Shown: positions 1 through 5,815 of the stretch, in pieces
Numbering within the stretch: position 1 is the first letter of the stretch
Layout: every line of letters begins with the position of its first letter
Assembly (NCBI GenBank): GCA_030679635.1
Contig: JAUXSZ010000048.1
Location: 1-6,504 of the forward strand
Direction of reading: 5' to 3'
Source of the DNA: Sulfuricurvum sp.
GTDB taxonomy: Bacteria > Campylobacterota > Campylobacteria > Campylobacterales > Sulfurimonadaceae
Length of the DNA stretch: 6,504 bases
Made by a program: the position numbers and the translations under genes
Notes under the pieces: generated by a model
Databases searched by the model: none
Seen by the model: only the letters and a program-made list of their open reading frames with translations
What the model was told of the DNA's origin: nothing

Positions 1-615
1 ATCGGTCGTACGGGACGTGCGGGTAAAAAAGGGGTTGCGATAACTTTGGTAACACCAATCGAATTTAAAGAGCTTCAGCGTATTAAATCAAAAGTTGGCA
101 CAACTATGGAGCATGCGTATATTCCTAGCAAGATTGATGTAAAAGAAGCACAAGTGAACCGTTTGCTGAAGGAAATCGAAAAGCAACCTGTTTATGATGA
201 AGCACATAAGATCTTGGATGCACTCAAAGAAGAATTCGATCAAGAGCAGATTGCTTATAAATTGATCTCTCTTTTGATGGAACGTAATACCGTTGCTGGA
301 CCAAATCAGATCGGTATTTCTGCTGAGAGAATGGAAAAAATCCTTCACAATCTTGCAAACAGTCATGATCGCGGCGGCAATCGCAGTGGCGGATTTAATC
401 GTAACCGTAGTGGTGGCGGCGGTGGATATCGTGGTAACAACGATCGTAATGCTGGTGGCGGTGATCGTGGCGGCAGCGGCGGTGGTGGGTACCGTGGTAA
501 CAATGACCGTAACGCGGGTAGCGGCGACCGTAGCGGTGCAGACCGTGGTGCAGGCGACCGTTCCCGAAGCTTCAGCGGCCAAAACCGTTCAGCTACTAGC
601 AAGCCTAGAAGCTAA
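1..615 (+). CDS. DEAD-box ATP-dependent RNA helicase, C-terminal part (5' truncated by window)
   Basis: The reading frame is open from base 1 and stops at TAA 613-615, giving 204 residues without the true start. The first residues, IGRTGRAGKKG, are helicase motif VI, the arginine-finger motif of the second RecA-like domain of superfamily 2 DEAD-box helicases, so the ATPase core lies outside the window. A helical segment follows (residues about 30-115, charged and Leu-rich), as in DeaD/CsdA- and CshA-like proteins. From about residue 121 the tail is low complexity, rich in Gly, Arg, Asn, Asp and Ser, and contains two copies of a 21-residue unit around GGYRGNNDRN. Such RGG-like tails in this family bind RNA non-specifically; a role in ribosome assembly or mRNA turnover, especially in the cold, is inferred from the family. 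A TTG at 46 is an internal Leu codon, not a start. The gene converges on the HIT gene with a 2-bp gap. The paralogue (DeaD, RhlE or other) cannot be fixed from this fragment. Confidence 0.92.
   Translation: MGRTGRAGKKGVAITLVTPIEFKELQRIKSKVGTTMEHAYIPSKIDVKEAQVNRLLKEIEKQPVYDEAHKILDALKEEFDQEQIAYKLISLLMERNTVAGPNQIGISAERMEKILHNLANSHDRGGNRSGGFNRNRSGGGGGYRGNNDRNAGGGDRGGSGGGGYRGNNDRNAGSGDRSGADRGAGDRSRSFSGQNRSATSKPRS
412..537 (+). repeat. Two tandem 63-bp coding repeats in the helicase Gly/Arg-rich tail
   Basis: Copies at 412-474 and 475-537 each encode 21 residues with the shared core GGGGYRGNNDRNAG. By codon, 8 of 21 are identical, 10 differ synonymously and 3 change Gly to Ser. The excess of silent changes suggests an old duplication whose protein sequence has been kept. 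Degenerate further units (DRSG, DRGAGDR) follow up to about 560. Confidence 0.85.
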
Positions 616-617
616 GG

Positions 618-1001
618 CTACTCGTCATTCCCGTGAAGACGGGAATCCAGCTTTCTCTTCAGTTCAAGTAAAAAAGGCTCCAAGGGAGCCACTTTTGCAT
701 CCCCTTCTCTTTGTTTTACTCCCCACATCGGCTCTGGAAAATAACTATCATTGTCAAATCGTGCCATTATATGCCAGTGAACCAGCGGCAGCATATTTCC
801 AAAAGAGGCTATGTTGATTTTTTTGGGTTTGAAATACGCAATCATTTCTTTCTCAATCAGATCAAGACAATCAAAAATCATTGTACGCTCATTACGCGAA
901 CATTCAGAAAACTCTTTGTGGTGCTCGTGTGTAAAAATTTTTAACCAGGGAATTTCACTCTCGTGAATTTCAATGAAGATGAGTGGATTGGAATAAAACA
1001 T
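618..1001 (-). CDS. HIT-family (histidine triad) nucleotide hydrolase/transferase-like protein
   Basis: The 127-residue product carries the HIT core: an IPWLKIFT strand near residues 17-24, KINIASFGN at about 61-69, then VHWHIMARF (H75, H77) followed by FPEPMWG. In the triad H-x-H-x-H-x-x, H75 matches the nucleophilic middle histidine and H77 the third, but the first position is Leu (L73). HIT proteins split nucleoside phosphoramidates or dinucleoside polyphosphates; the substrate here is unknown. I chose ATG 999-1001 because AAAAGG lies 6 nt upstream and family members begin near MFYSNPLIFIE. An upstream in-frame start at 1088 would add 29 Cys/Arg/Lys-rich residues and overlap fabH. The last ten residues, LDSRLHGNDE, and the nearby TAG stop come from a palindromic repeat. 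The gene lies 41 nt after fabH on the same strand and may be its distal operon member. Confidence 0.87.
   Translation of the reverse strand: MFYSNPLIFIEIHESEIPWLKIFTHEHHKEFSECSRNERTMIFDCLDLIEKEMIAYFKPKKINIASFGNMLPLVHWHIMARFDNDSYFPEPMWGVKQREGDAKVAPLEPFLLELKRKLDSRLHGNDE
627..646. repeat. Palindromic REP/dRS3-like element, 8-bp stem with GAAG loop
   Basis: The sequence attcccgtgaagacgggaat is a perfect inverted repeat with 8-bp arms and a 4-nt loop. It fits the ATTCCC-N8-GGGAAT pattern known as dRS3 in Neisseria; the longer context, TCGTCATTCCCG...CGGGAATCCAG, resembles dispersed palindromic repeats in many proteobacterial genomes. Read on the minus strand it encodes DSRLHGND at the HIT C-terminus. 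No T-run follows on either strand, so it is not a canonical terminator. Confidence 0.75.
670..696 (-). terminator. Intrinsic-terminator-like hairpin inside the HIT coding sequence
   Basis: Minus strand: GGCTCC, loop CTT, GGAGCC (685-690 paired with 676-681), then six T (675-670). On the plus strand the same stem is followed by ACTTTT (691-696), so it could also weakly terminate helicase transcription. It lies about 50 bp before the HIT stop codon and encodes the VAPLEPFL stretch. It probably serves this convergent gene pair, but a translating ribosome would mask it in the HIT mRNA. Confidence 0.55.
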
Positions 1002-1027
1002 ATCAGACCTTTTAAAAGATCCGATAT
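1000..1027 (-). promoter_or_regulatory. 28-nt palindrome covering the HIT ribosome binding site and start codon
   Basis: Two 14-nt half sites pair fully when read as minus-strand RNA: 12 Watson-Crick pairs plus two G-U pairs (on the plus strand these are A-C mismatches), closing on a TTAA loop. The 3' arm contains the AAAAGG Shine-Dalgarno (1008-1013) and the first two bases of the ATG (999-1001). It could hold the start site closed, act as a DNA operator, or be a weak terminator after fabH (GTTTTATT follows). The pairing is seen directly; the role is inferred. Confidence 0.45.
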
Positions 1028-1042
1028 TGTAGCGAGAGTTCT

Positions 1043-2044
1043 TTAGTGGTGAGCAATACCCGCGAATGGGACAAGAGCACTTCCCCACGTCAAACCACCC
1101 CCGAATGCATCAAGAAGCATTAAATCTCCCTCTTGCAAGCGACCTGATTCATAGATGTCATTAATGGCCATTGGGATCGATGCACCAGAGGTATTACCGT
1201 ATTTTTCAACCGTCAATACGACCTGCTCATCTTGAAGCGCTAGTGCATCCCCTACCGCTTTTATGATGCGATAATTGGCTTGATGGGGGACAAAATGTTT
1301 AATCTCTGAGGATTGAATATTATTCTCTTTTAAAATAGAAACAACATCGTTGGTCAACGTTCTGACAGCGACTTTAAACGTTTCATTTCCTTTCATTTTC
1401 ATGAAACAGCTTGCTTTTTCGCGATCAAGTTCATCATGCGCTGAACCGCTTCCTCCGTTTGGAGTCATGAGGAGATCTGCAAAACTCCCATCGGATCCTG
1501 TATGGATGTCAATAATCGCTTGTTTTTTATCCTCGGTCGCACTAATAACTGCGGCCCCAGCACCATCGCCAAACAGGATACATGTACCGCGATCAGTATA
1601 GTCGGTAATTGCGCTGAGTTTTTCTGCCCCGATGATGAGAACATTTTTTTTCATCCCAGATTCAATGAACGCTTTTGCAATGCTAAGGGCATAAACAAAG
1701 CCTGTACAGGCAGCCGAGACATCAAAAGCAGTTACCTTTTCAAGACCAAGCTTAGTCGCAATGATGGTTGCGGTGGAGGGCATGCAAAAATAATCAGGCG
1801 AAATGGTAGCGCAGATGAGCATGTCAATTTGAGATTTCTTCAGGCCAGAGCGTTGGATAGCGATTTCTGCCGCCTTCATTCCCATATCGCTAGTTGTTTC
1901 GTCTTTGGCTGCAATGCGACGCTCTTTGATGCCGGTTCGTTTCGTAATCCACTCATCCGTGGTATCAACCATGACTTCTAGATCGGCATTGGTGAGAATT
2001 TTGGTAGGAATATAAGCTCCAATGGAGCGAAACGCAGCGTACAT
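1043..2044 (-). CDS. fabH: Beta-ketoacyl-ACP synthase III (FabH)
   Basis: FabH condenses acetyl-CoA with malonyl-ACP to start type II fatty acid synthesis in the cytosol. The 333-residue product has the family's usual length and its full Cys-His-Asn triad: C113 in DVSAACTGFVYAL, H254 in HFVPHQANYRI and N284 in KYGNTSGASIP. The N-terminal TTDEWITKRTGIKERRIA and the C-terminal DAFGGGLTWGSALV are also FabH hallmarks, the latter absent from FabF/FabB-type enzymes. The ATG at 2042-2044 has AAAAGG 5 nt upstream, and the next methionines lie well inside the fold. It begins 25 nt after plsX on the same strand, in the conserved rpmF-plsX-fabH order, so co-transcription is likely. Primer preference (acetyl or branched) cannot be read from the sequence. 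Confidence 0.98.
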   Translation of the reverse strand: MYAAFRSIGAYIPTKILTNADLEVMVDTTDEWITKRTGIKERRIAAKDETTSDMGMKAAEIAIQRSGLKKSQIDMLICATISPDYFCMPSTATIIATKLGLEKVTAFDVSAACTGFVYALSIAKAFIESGMKKNVLIIGAEKLSAITDYTDRGTCILFGDGAGAAVISATEDKKQAIIDIHTGSDGSFADLLMTPNGGSGSAHDELDREKASCFMKMKGNETFKVAVRTLTNDVVSILKENNIQSSEIKHFVPHQANYRIIKAVGDALALQDEQVVLTVEKYGNTSGASIPMAINDIYESGRLQEGDLMLLDAFGGGLTWGSALVPFAGIAHH

Positions 2045-2069
2045 TATTGGCCTTTTGCGGTTGTGAATA

Positions 2070-3059
2070 TTACTTGTTTAGCTCTTCAAGACGTTGTTCA
2101 ATGTGTTCATTGACGCCAGTATTGACGTATCTAATCGCTTGAAAAATGGCATTTTTTATGGCTTTTGGATTGCTTTTACCATGTCCGACGATGGCGCATC
2201 CTTTAATCCCAACCAACGGAGCACCACCGATTTCAGCGTAGTCAATCTCTTTTTTTAAACGAGCAAAAACTTTACGCATCAACAGAGCCCCGGTAATCGC
2301 AAAAGGAGATTTACGGATAAACTGCTTTATAAAATAGCTGATAGTCGTCGCAACGCCTTCGGATGCCTTGAGAACCAAATTACCAATAAATCCATCACAT
2401 ACTATGACATCGCATGTGGAATCAAAGATGTTGTTCCCTTCAACGTTCCCCATAAAACCTTCAGTCCCTTGAAGCAAGGCAAAGGTTTCTTTGGTAACTT
2501 CATTACCCTTCGAATCTTCTTCCCCATTTGCCAGTAAACCGACGCGCGGATGCTCAATTTTCAACATATCTTTTGCATAACAATGCCCCATAATTGCAAA
2601 CTGCAACAGGTGCTCCGGTTTGCAATCGACATTCGCACCTGCATCTAATAAGACACTGCGTTGACCATTTTTGGTCGGCATTAACGTGACCAATGCAGGA
2701 CGCAAGACATTCTTCAAACGACCGAGTCGTAAGGTTGCTAAACTCATCGTAGCACCACTATGCCCGGCGCTGACTACTCCATCCGCTTCCCCAAGACGTA
2801 CCAATTCCATTGCTTTATAAATAGAACTTTCTTTACGTTTCAGTGCATCGGTAGCGGCATCGCCCATGTCGATAACATCGTCTGCATCCACAATTGAAAT
2901 TTTACCTTTATAGCCCTTGGGTAACAAAGCTAAAATCTCATCTTTTTTACCAACGAGAATTGCTTCGAACTCTTTTGCCTTTAAAGCTTCTAGTGTCCCT
3001 TTTACAATCGGTTCGGGACCGAAGTCCCCTCCCATTGCGTCAATAGCAATCTTGATCAT
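2070..3059 (-). CDS. plsX: Phosphate acyltransferase PlsX
   Basis: PlsX turns acyl-ACP plus phosphate into acyl-phosphate, the donor used by PlsY for glycerol-3-phosphate acylation; it is a soluble, membrane-associated enzyme of phospholipid synthesis. The 329 residues open with the signature IKIAIDAMGGDFGP (2-15) and include SAGHSGATM (97-105), LLDAGANVDCKPEHL (137-151), LLANGEEDSKGNE (175-187), CDGFIGNLVLK (221-231) and GGAPLVGIKG (278-287), in family order. The ATG at 3057-3059 lies 3 nt past the rpmF stop codon. The best upstream purine stretch (GGTGAG) is about 12 nt away inside the rpmF end, so initiation probably depends on translational coupling to rpmF. fabH follows 25 nt downstream. 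Confidence 0.98.
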   Translation of the reverse strand: MIKIAIDAMGGDFGPEPIVKGTLEALKAKEFEAILVGKKDEILALLPKGYKGKISIVDADDVIDMGDAATDALKRKESSIYKAMELVRLGEADGVVSAGHSGATMSLATLRLGRLKNVLRPALVTLMPTKNGQRSVLLDAGANVDCKPEHLLQFAIMGHCYAKDMLKIEHPRVGLLANGEEDSKGNEVTKETFALLQGTEGFMGNVEGNNIFDSTCDVIVCDGFIGNLVLKASEGVATTISYFIKQFIRKSPFAITGALLMRKVFARLKKEIDYAEIGGAPLVGIKGCAIVGHGKSNPKAIKNAIFQAIRYVNTGVNEHIEQRLEELNK

Positions 3060-3062
3060 CGA

Positions 3063-3212
3063 TTATTTATACTCACCAGTAGTCGGGTTGACAAAGTGAG
3101 ACAATTTATACGTGCCGTCTTTGTCTTTTACAGGACGAGCAAGTGAAATTTTATAGTGAGTTCTGCGTTTTGCTGCGCGAGTGTGACTCACTCTTCTTTT
3201 AGGTACTGCCAT
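3063..3212 (-). CDS. rpmF: 50S ribosomal protein L32
   Basis: This short gene encodes 49 residues beginning MAVPKRRVSHTRAAKRR, the unmistakable N-terminus of bacterial L32, and ending NPTTGEYK. L32 is a small basic protein of the 50S subunit. It contains no cysteine, so it is the zinc-independent form common in Gram-negative bacteria. ATG 3210-3212 has a strong AAAGGA 8 nt upstream, the best ribosome binding site of the cluster and consistent with high ribosomal-protein output. It sits 37 nt after the DUF177 gene and 4 nt ahead of plsX. Pairing of DUF177, rpmF and plsX is a very common bacterial arrangement. Confidence 0.97.
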   Translation of the reverse strand: MAVPKRRVSHTRAAKRRTHYKISLARPVKDKDGTYKLSHFVNPTTGEYK

Positions 3213-3250
3213 CGTTATAGTCCTTTCTGTTTAAATTTAGATCATGAACG

Positions 3251-3625
3251 TTAGAACTCTTGTTCTAGCGTTTTTCCCTCACAATTTGAGCAACAAAAAT
3301 AGTCACTCTTGATCAACTCGAGTTCCGAGTTGAAAAGTTCATCCAGATCAATCACTGAATTTTCAATTTCTACAATTTCAAGTTCATTATCATTTTCATG
3401 GACGATACCGTCTGAAAGGTAAAACGAAACCTCTTCGTTGAGAGCTCTCTCAACGACTTCAGCGCAGATATCGCAAGAAATAGAAATACTTCCTGCAATT
3501 GTACCGTTTAATTGGGCAATGTTATGCTTTTTATGAACAATTGTTCCTGAAAATACTACTTTGCTTTGCTTGGCTTCAAATGCCATAGGCACAGAATCCA
3601 AGTGCTTAAACGGAATAATGTTCAT
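3251..3625 (-). CDS. DUF177 / YceD-family protein
   Basis: The 124-residue acidic product fits the YceD (DUF177) family, which commonly lies directly before rpmF and has been linked to 23S rRNA/50S biogenesis in other organisms. Features seen: a CDIC pair (C51, C54) in SISISCDICAEVVERAL, the family's IDLDELFNSELELIKSDYF stretch (about 92-110), and a C-terminal CCSNC (C111, C112, C115). The two CxxC-type pairs suggest a metal (zinc) site, although many homologues lack one pair. The start ATG 3623-3625 abuts the ndk stop codon with no gap and no strong Shine-Dalgarno, so translational coupling to ndk is likely. The molecular function is not established; the call rests on motif pattern and synteny. 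Confidence 0.85.
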   Translation of the reverse strand: MNIIPFKHLDSVPMAFEAKQSKVVFSGTIVHKKHNIAQLNGTIAGSISISCDICAEVVERALNEEVSFYLSDGIVHENDNELEIVEIENSVIDLDELFNSELELIKSDYFCCSNCEGKTLEQEF

Positions 3626-4039
3626 TTAAGAGATCTCGCGACCTGAAAAGAAAAACGCGATTTCATTTTTAGCGTTTTCAACAGAATCACTTCCGTGAAC
3701 AGCATTTGCATCGATATTTTCAGCGAAATCAGCACGGATAGTTCCCGCTTCTGCTTCTTTAGGGTTAGTTGCACCCATTAAATCACGGTTTCTAAGAACA
3801 GCGTTTTCGCCCTCTAAAACACTAATGACAACAGGTCCGCTTACCATGAAATCAACGAGATCGTTGAAGAAAGGGCGAGCTGCATGTACTGCGTAGAATG
3901 CTTCAGCGTCTTGACGGCTAAGCTGAACTTTTTTGGTCGCTGCAATTTTAAGACCATCAGTCTCAAAACGATCCAAAATTTTTCCAATGACACCTTTTGC
4001 TACGGCGTCTGGCTTGATGATTGATAATGTCTGTTCCAT
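3626..4039 (-). CDS. ndk: Nucleoside diphosphate kinase
   Basis: Ndk balances NTP and dNTP pools by moving the gamma phosphate of ATP through a phosphohistidine. The 137-residue product matches the family's short bacterial form. It shows TLSIIKPDAVAKG (4-16, with K9), NRDLMGATNP (84-93), GTIRADFA (99-106) and the active-site block NAVHGSDSVENAKNEIAFFF, with catalytic H115. I chose ATG 4037-4039, with CAGGAG 5 nt upstream; a TTG one codon earlier lies within that spacer and is less likely. It appears to be the first gene of the cluster running through DUF177, rpmF, plsX and fabH, with a promoter just upstream. The DUF177 start follows its stop directly. Confidence 0.98.
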   Translation of the reverse strand: MEQTLSIIKPDAVAKGVIGKILDRFETDGLKIAATKKVQLSRQDAEAFYAVHAARPFFNDLVDFMVSGPVVISVLEGENAVLRNRDLMGATNPKEAEAGTIRADFAENIDANAVHGSDSVENAKNEIAFFFSGREIS

Positions 4040-4074
4040 CAATGCTCCTGTTTGAGTGTAAAAAATAGAACGGA

Positions 4075-4080
4075 ATTATA
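4075..4080 (-). promoter_or_regulatory. Probable -10 box of the ndk-DUF177-rpmF-plsX-fabH cluster
   Basis: A perfect TATAAT on the minus strand lies within TTTCGCTATAATTCCG, 35 nt before the ndk ATG. The upstream sequence is AT-rich with T-runs and lacks a clear TTGACA, as is usual for Campylobacterota vegetative promoters. The predicted leader is about 30 nt. Confidence 0.6.
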
Positions 4081-4111
4081 GCGAAATAATAATTTGAAAA
4101 ATATTAAGGAT

Positions 4112-4162
4112 AAAAAAAGTGGAAGTAACAAGATATTCTGAAGGGATTTCCCCCTCCAGAAT
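4112..4162 (-). terminator. Hairpin after the ferredoxin gene, possible terminator
   Basis: Arms at 4152-4162 and 4135-4145 form an 11-bp stem on the minus strand, including one G-U pair, around a 6-nt loop. The stem starts 6 nt after the ferredoxin stop codon. Its seven-T run (4118-4112) comes 16 nt after the stem rather than at once, so termination may be inefficient; the hairpin could instead protect the mRNA 3' end. It separates ferredoxin from the ndk promoter. Confidence 0.45.
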
Positions 4163-4168
4163 GAGGTT

Positions 4169-4453
4169 TTAATCGATAATGTTGACTTTATTCGAGCGCA
4201 TTTCAGCAGTGATGTCATCACGGTGTGATGGACTTTCACCAATTTCATCCCAGGTAATACAACCCTCTGTCGGACAGGCAGTTGCACACGCTGGCGCATC
4301 GTGGAAACCTACACACTCAACACATTTATCACTATATACATAGTAAATCTCTTCACCGGTTGGGTTATCATCCTCGTCTACGATTGCTTCTACTGGACAC
4401 TCGTCAATACAGGCACCACAGTTAATACAGGTATCGTTAATATACACAGACAT
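4169..4453 (-). CDS. fdxA: Alvin-type 2[4Fe-4S] ferredoxin
   Basis: The 94-residue protein is a small acidic low-potential electron carrier. The first cluster motif is C9-x2-C12-x2-C15-x3-C19-P. The second is split: C44-x2-C47-x8-C56-x3-C60-P, with C65 just after. The eight-residue insert between the second and third cysteines, plus a C-terminal extension of about 30 residues, are the marks of the Allochromatium vinosum (Alvin) subclass, which has very negative and unequal cluster potentials. Helicobacter and Campylobacter FdxA have the same plan, and Campylobacter fdxA also lies next to ndk; the symbol follows that synteny. ATG 4451-4453 has a strong AGGAG 6 nt upstream. It appears to be a single-gene unit with its own extended -10 promoter and a hairpin behind it. 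The redox partner is not visible here. Confidence 0.92.
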   Translation of the reverse strand: MSVYINDTCINCGACIDECPVEAIVDEDDNPTGEEIYYVYSDKCVECVGFHDAPACATACPTEGCITWDEIGESPSHRDDITAEMRSNKVNIID

Positions 4454-4486
4454 AAGGTTCTCCTCTGAATAATTTTAATAGTGGAC

Positions 4487-4495
4487 ACTATAACA
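4487..4495 (-). promoter_or_regulatory. Extended -10 promoter of the ferredoxin gene
   Basis: The minus strand reads TGTTATAGT: a TATAGT hexamer (4492-4487) with the TG of an extended -10 one base upstream. It is 33 nt before the ferredoxin ATG, giving a leader of roughly 27 nt. No good -35 hexamer is seen, which fits an extended -10 promoter. Confidence 0.5.
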
Positions 4496-4583
4496 GAAGA
4501 ATTTTAAAGAGAGCTAAAAAGAGGAGCAGTTGATTGGATTTATAAGGTAACTGTTACACAGAGACTATTTTTGTGTGGTAAAC

Positions 4584-4605
4584 TCCCCAAGAATGGGGAT
4601 TTTTT
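4584..4605 (+). terminator. Rho-independent terminator, plus orientation, facing the metK 3' end
   Basis: TCCCCA, loop AGAA, TGGGGA (4584-4599) is followed directly by six T (4600-4605), a textbook layout on the plus strand. On the minus strand the same stem is preceded by A's and followed only by GTTTACC, so it would stop metK transcripts poorly. No plus-strand gene lies upstream, so its client is unknown: opposing transcription or a small RNA. Confidence 0.6.
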
Positions 4606-4612
4606 ATTAGAT

Positions 4613-5770
4613 TTAGAGTCCCAGATAGGCGCGTATTTCGTCCACTCTGTCTGTTTTTTCCCATGTAAACTCTTCCAGTTCACGGCCAAAATGGCCATAC
4701 GCTGCTGTCTTTCGATAAATCGGTCGTAAGAGGTCCAGGGATTCGATGATCCCCCGCGGGGTGAGATCAAAGAGCTCTTTGACACAGTTCTCGATTTTTT
4801 CTTCCTCCACTACAGCGGTTCCGTGGGTATTAACCATAATGGAAATCGGATGCACAACGCCGATCGCATACGATACCTGGATCGTAGCACGGTCACATGC
4901 CCCAGCTGCAACCAGATTTTTGGCGACATGGCGAGCGGCATAGGCTGCGGAACGATCAACTTTAGTCGGATCTTTTCCGCTAAACGCTCCGCCACCGTGA
5001 GGACAGGCACCGCCGTAGGTGTCAACGATGATTTTACGTCCCGTTAGCCCCGCATCCCCTTGAGGACCGCCGATAACGAACTTACCTGTAGGGTTGATGT
5101 GATAGATGATATTCGGGCTCATCAAATCAGCGGGGATAACGTATTCAATGACTTCTCTGATAACATCGGCATGCAATTTCTCTTGGGAAACATCCGGGGC
5201 GTGCTGCGTGGAGACAACGACGGTTTCAACGGCAACCGGTTTGTCATCCACATAGCGGACACTCACCTGTGTTTTCCCATCAGGACGGAGATAAGGGATA
5301 ATCCCCTCTTTGCGTACTTGCGCCAAACGTTCTGCAAGACGGTGAGAAAGATGGATCGGGAGTGGCATCAGGACATCGGTTTCGCGACATGCGTAGCCAA
5401 ACATCAACCCCTGATCTCCTGCACCGATTTCGCCGCTGGCTTGGTCAACCCCTTGGTTAATATCGGGGGATTGTTCACCGATACCGTTGAGGACTGCCGC
5501 CGAGCGGTAATCGAACCCGTAGGTGGCATCGGTATAGCCGATTTCGCGAATGACCTGGCGGGCAATCTCTTGCATCGGGGCGTAGGCGGTAGTTTTCAGT
5601 TCGCCTGCTATAACACAGAATCCATTGGAGACCAGTGTTTCGCACGCTACACGCGCTTTGGTGTCATGCTCAATGATGTAATCCAAGATGGCATCACTGA
5701 TCTGATCGGCCATTTTATCCGGATGCCCTTCGGTGACGGATTCTGAGGTGAAAATATACTCTTTAGGCAT
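4613..5770 (-). CDS. metK: S-adenosylmethionine synthetase
   Basis: MetK makes S-adenosylmethionine from methionine and ATP, releasing phosphate and pyrophosphate; SAM feeds methylation and other pathways. The 385-residue cytosolic product matches the usual bacterial length (about 384). Motifs seen are EGHPDKMADQISDAILD (14-30, with active-site H16 and D18), the methionine/ATP signature GAGDQGLMFGYA (116-127) and the Gly-rich P-loop-like GGGAFSGKDPTKVDRSAAY (259-277). All blocks are intact. ATG 5768-5770 has AAAGGA 5 nt upstream. A short leader with a TATAAT overlapping the upstream gene's stop codon suggests its own promoter; there is no room for a SAM riboswitch between promoter and start. 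The gene looks more GC-rich than the ndk-fabH block, which may reflect high expression. It is 43 nt downstream of the phosphoribosyltransferase start of intergenic spacer and 159 nt before ferredoxin. Confidence 0.99.
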   Translation of the reverse strand: MPKEYIFTSESVTEGHPDKMADQISDAILDYIIEHDTKARVACETLVSNGFCVIAGELKTTAYAPMQEIARQVIREIGYTDATYGFDYRSAAVLNGIGEQSPDINQGVDQASGEIGAGDQGLMFGYACRETDVLMPLPIHLSHRLAERLAQVRKEGIIPYLRPDGKTQVSVRYVDDKPVAVETVVVSTQHAPDVSQEKLHADVIREVIEYVIPADLMSPNIIYHINPTGKFVIGGPQGDAGLTGRKIIVDTYGGACPHGGGAFSGKDPTKVDRSAAYAARHVAKNLVAAGACDRATIQVSYAIGVVHPISIMVNTHGTAVVEEEKIENCVKELFDLTPRGIIESLDLLRPIYRKTAAYGHFGRELEEFTWEKTDRVDEIRAYLGL

Positions 5771-5815
5771 AAAGATCCTTTATATAATGGTTAATAGAGA
5801 TTTTTGGATGGGCGG

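Noticed and set aside
88..602. Long open frames antisense or out of frame to the helicase tail (88-582 and 363-602 minus, 293-817 plus)
   Set aside because: They are by-products of the Gly/Arg-rich repeat, giving Ala/Thr/Val- or Pro/Arg-rich strings with no domain pattern and no ribosome binding site; the helicase frame is clear.
1002..1088. A 29-residue N-terminal extension of the HIT protein starting at 1088
   Set aside because: It would overlap fabH by 46 nt, and the ATG at 999-1001 has a well-placed AAAAGG and matches the usual family start.
3252..3267. TAGAAC-TCTT-GTTCTA inverted repeat at the end of the DUF177 gene as a terminator
   Set aside because: The stem is only 6 bp, AT-rich and has no T-run after it; terminating here would cut off rpmF, plsX and fabH.
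4040..4042. TTG start for ndk one codon upstream
   Set aside because: The ATG at 4037-4039 is the stronger codon, has a well-spaced CAGGAG, and gives the usual Ndk N-terminus.
4039..4299. Minus-strand open frame across the ferredoxin end and the ndk leader
   Set aside because: It is out of frame with ferredoxin, has no ribosome binding site, and runs through the hairpin and the ndk promoter.
5060..5746. 228-codon open frame on the plus strand inside metK
   Set aside because: It is entirely antisense to a fully conserved metK and shows no recognisable motif or start signal; long antisense frames are common in GC-richer coding DNA.
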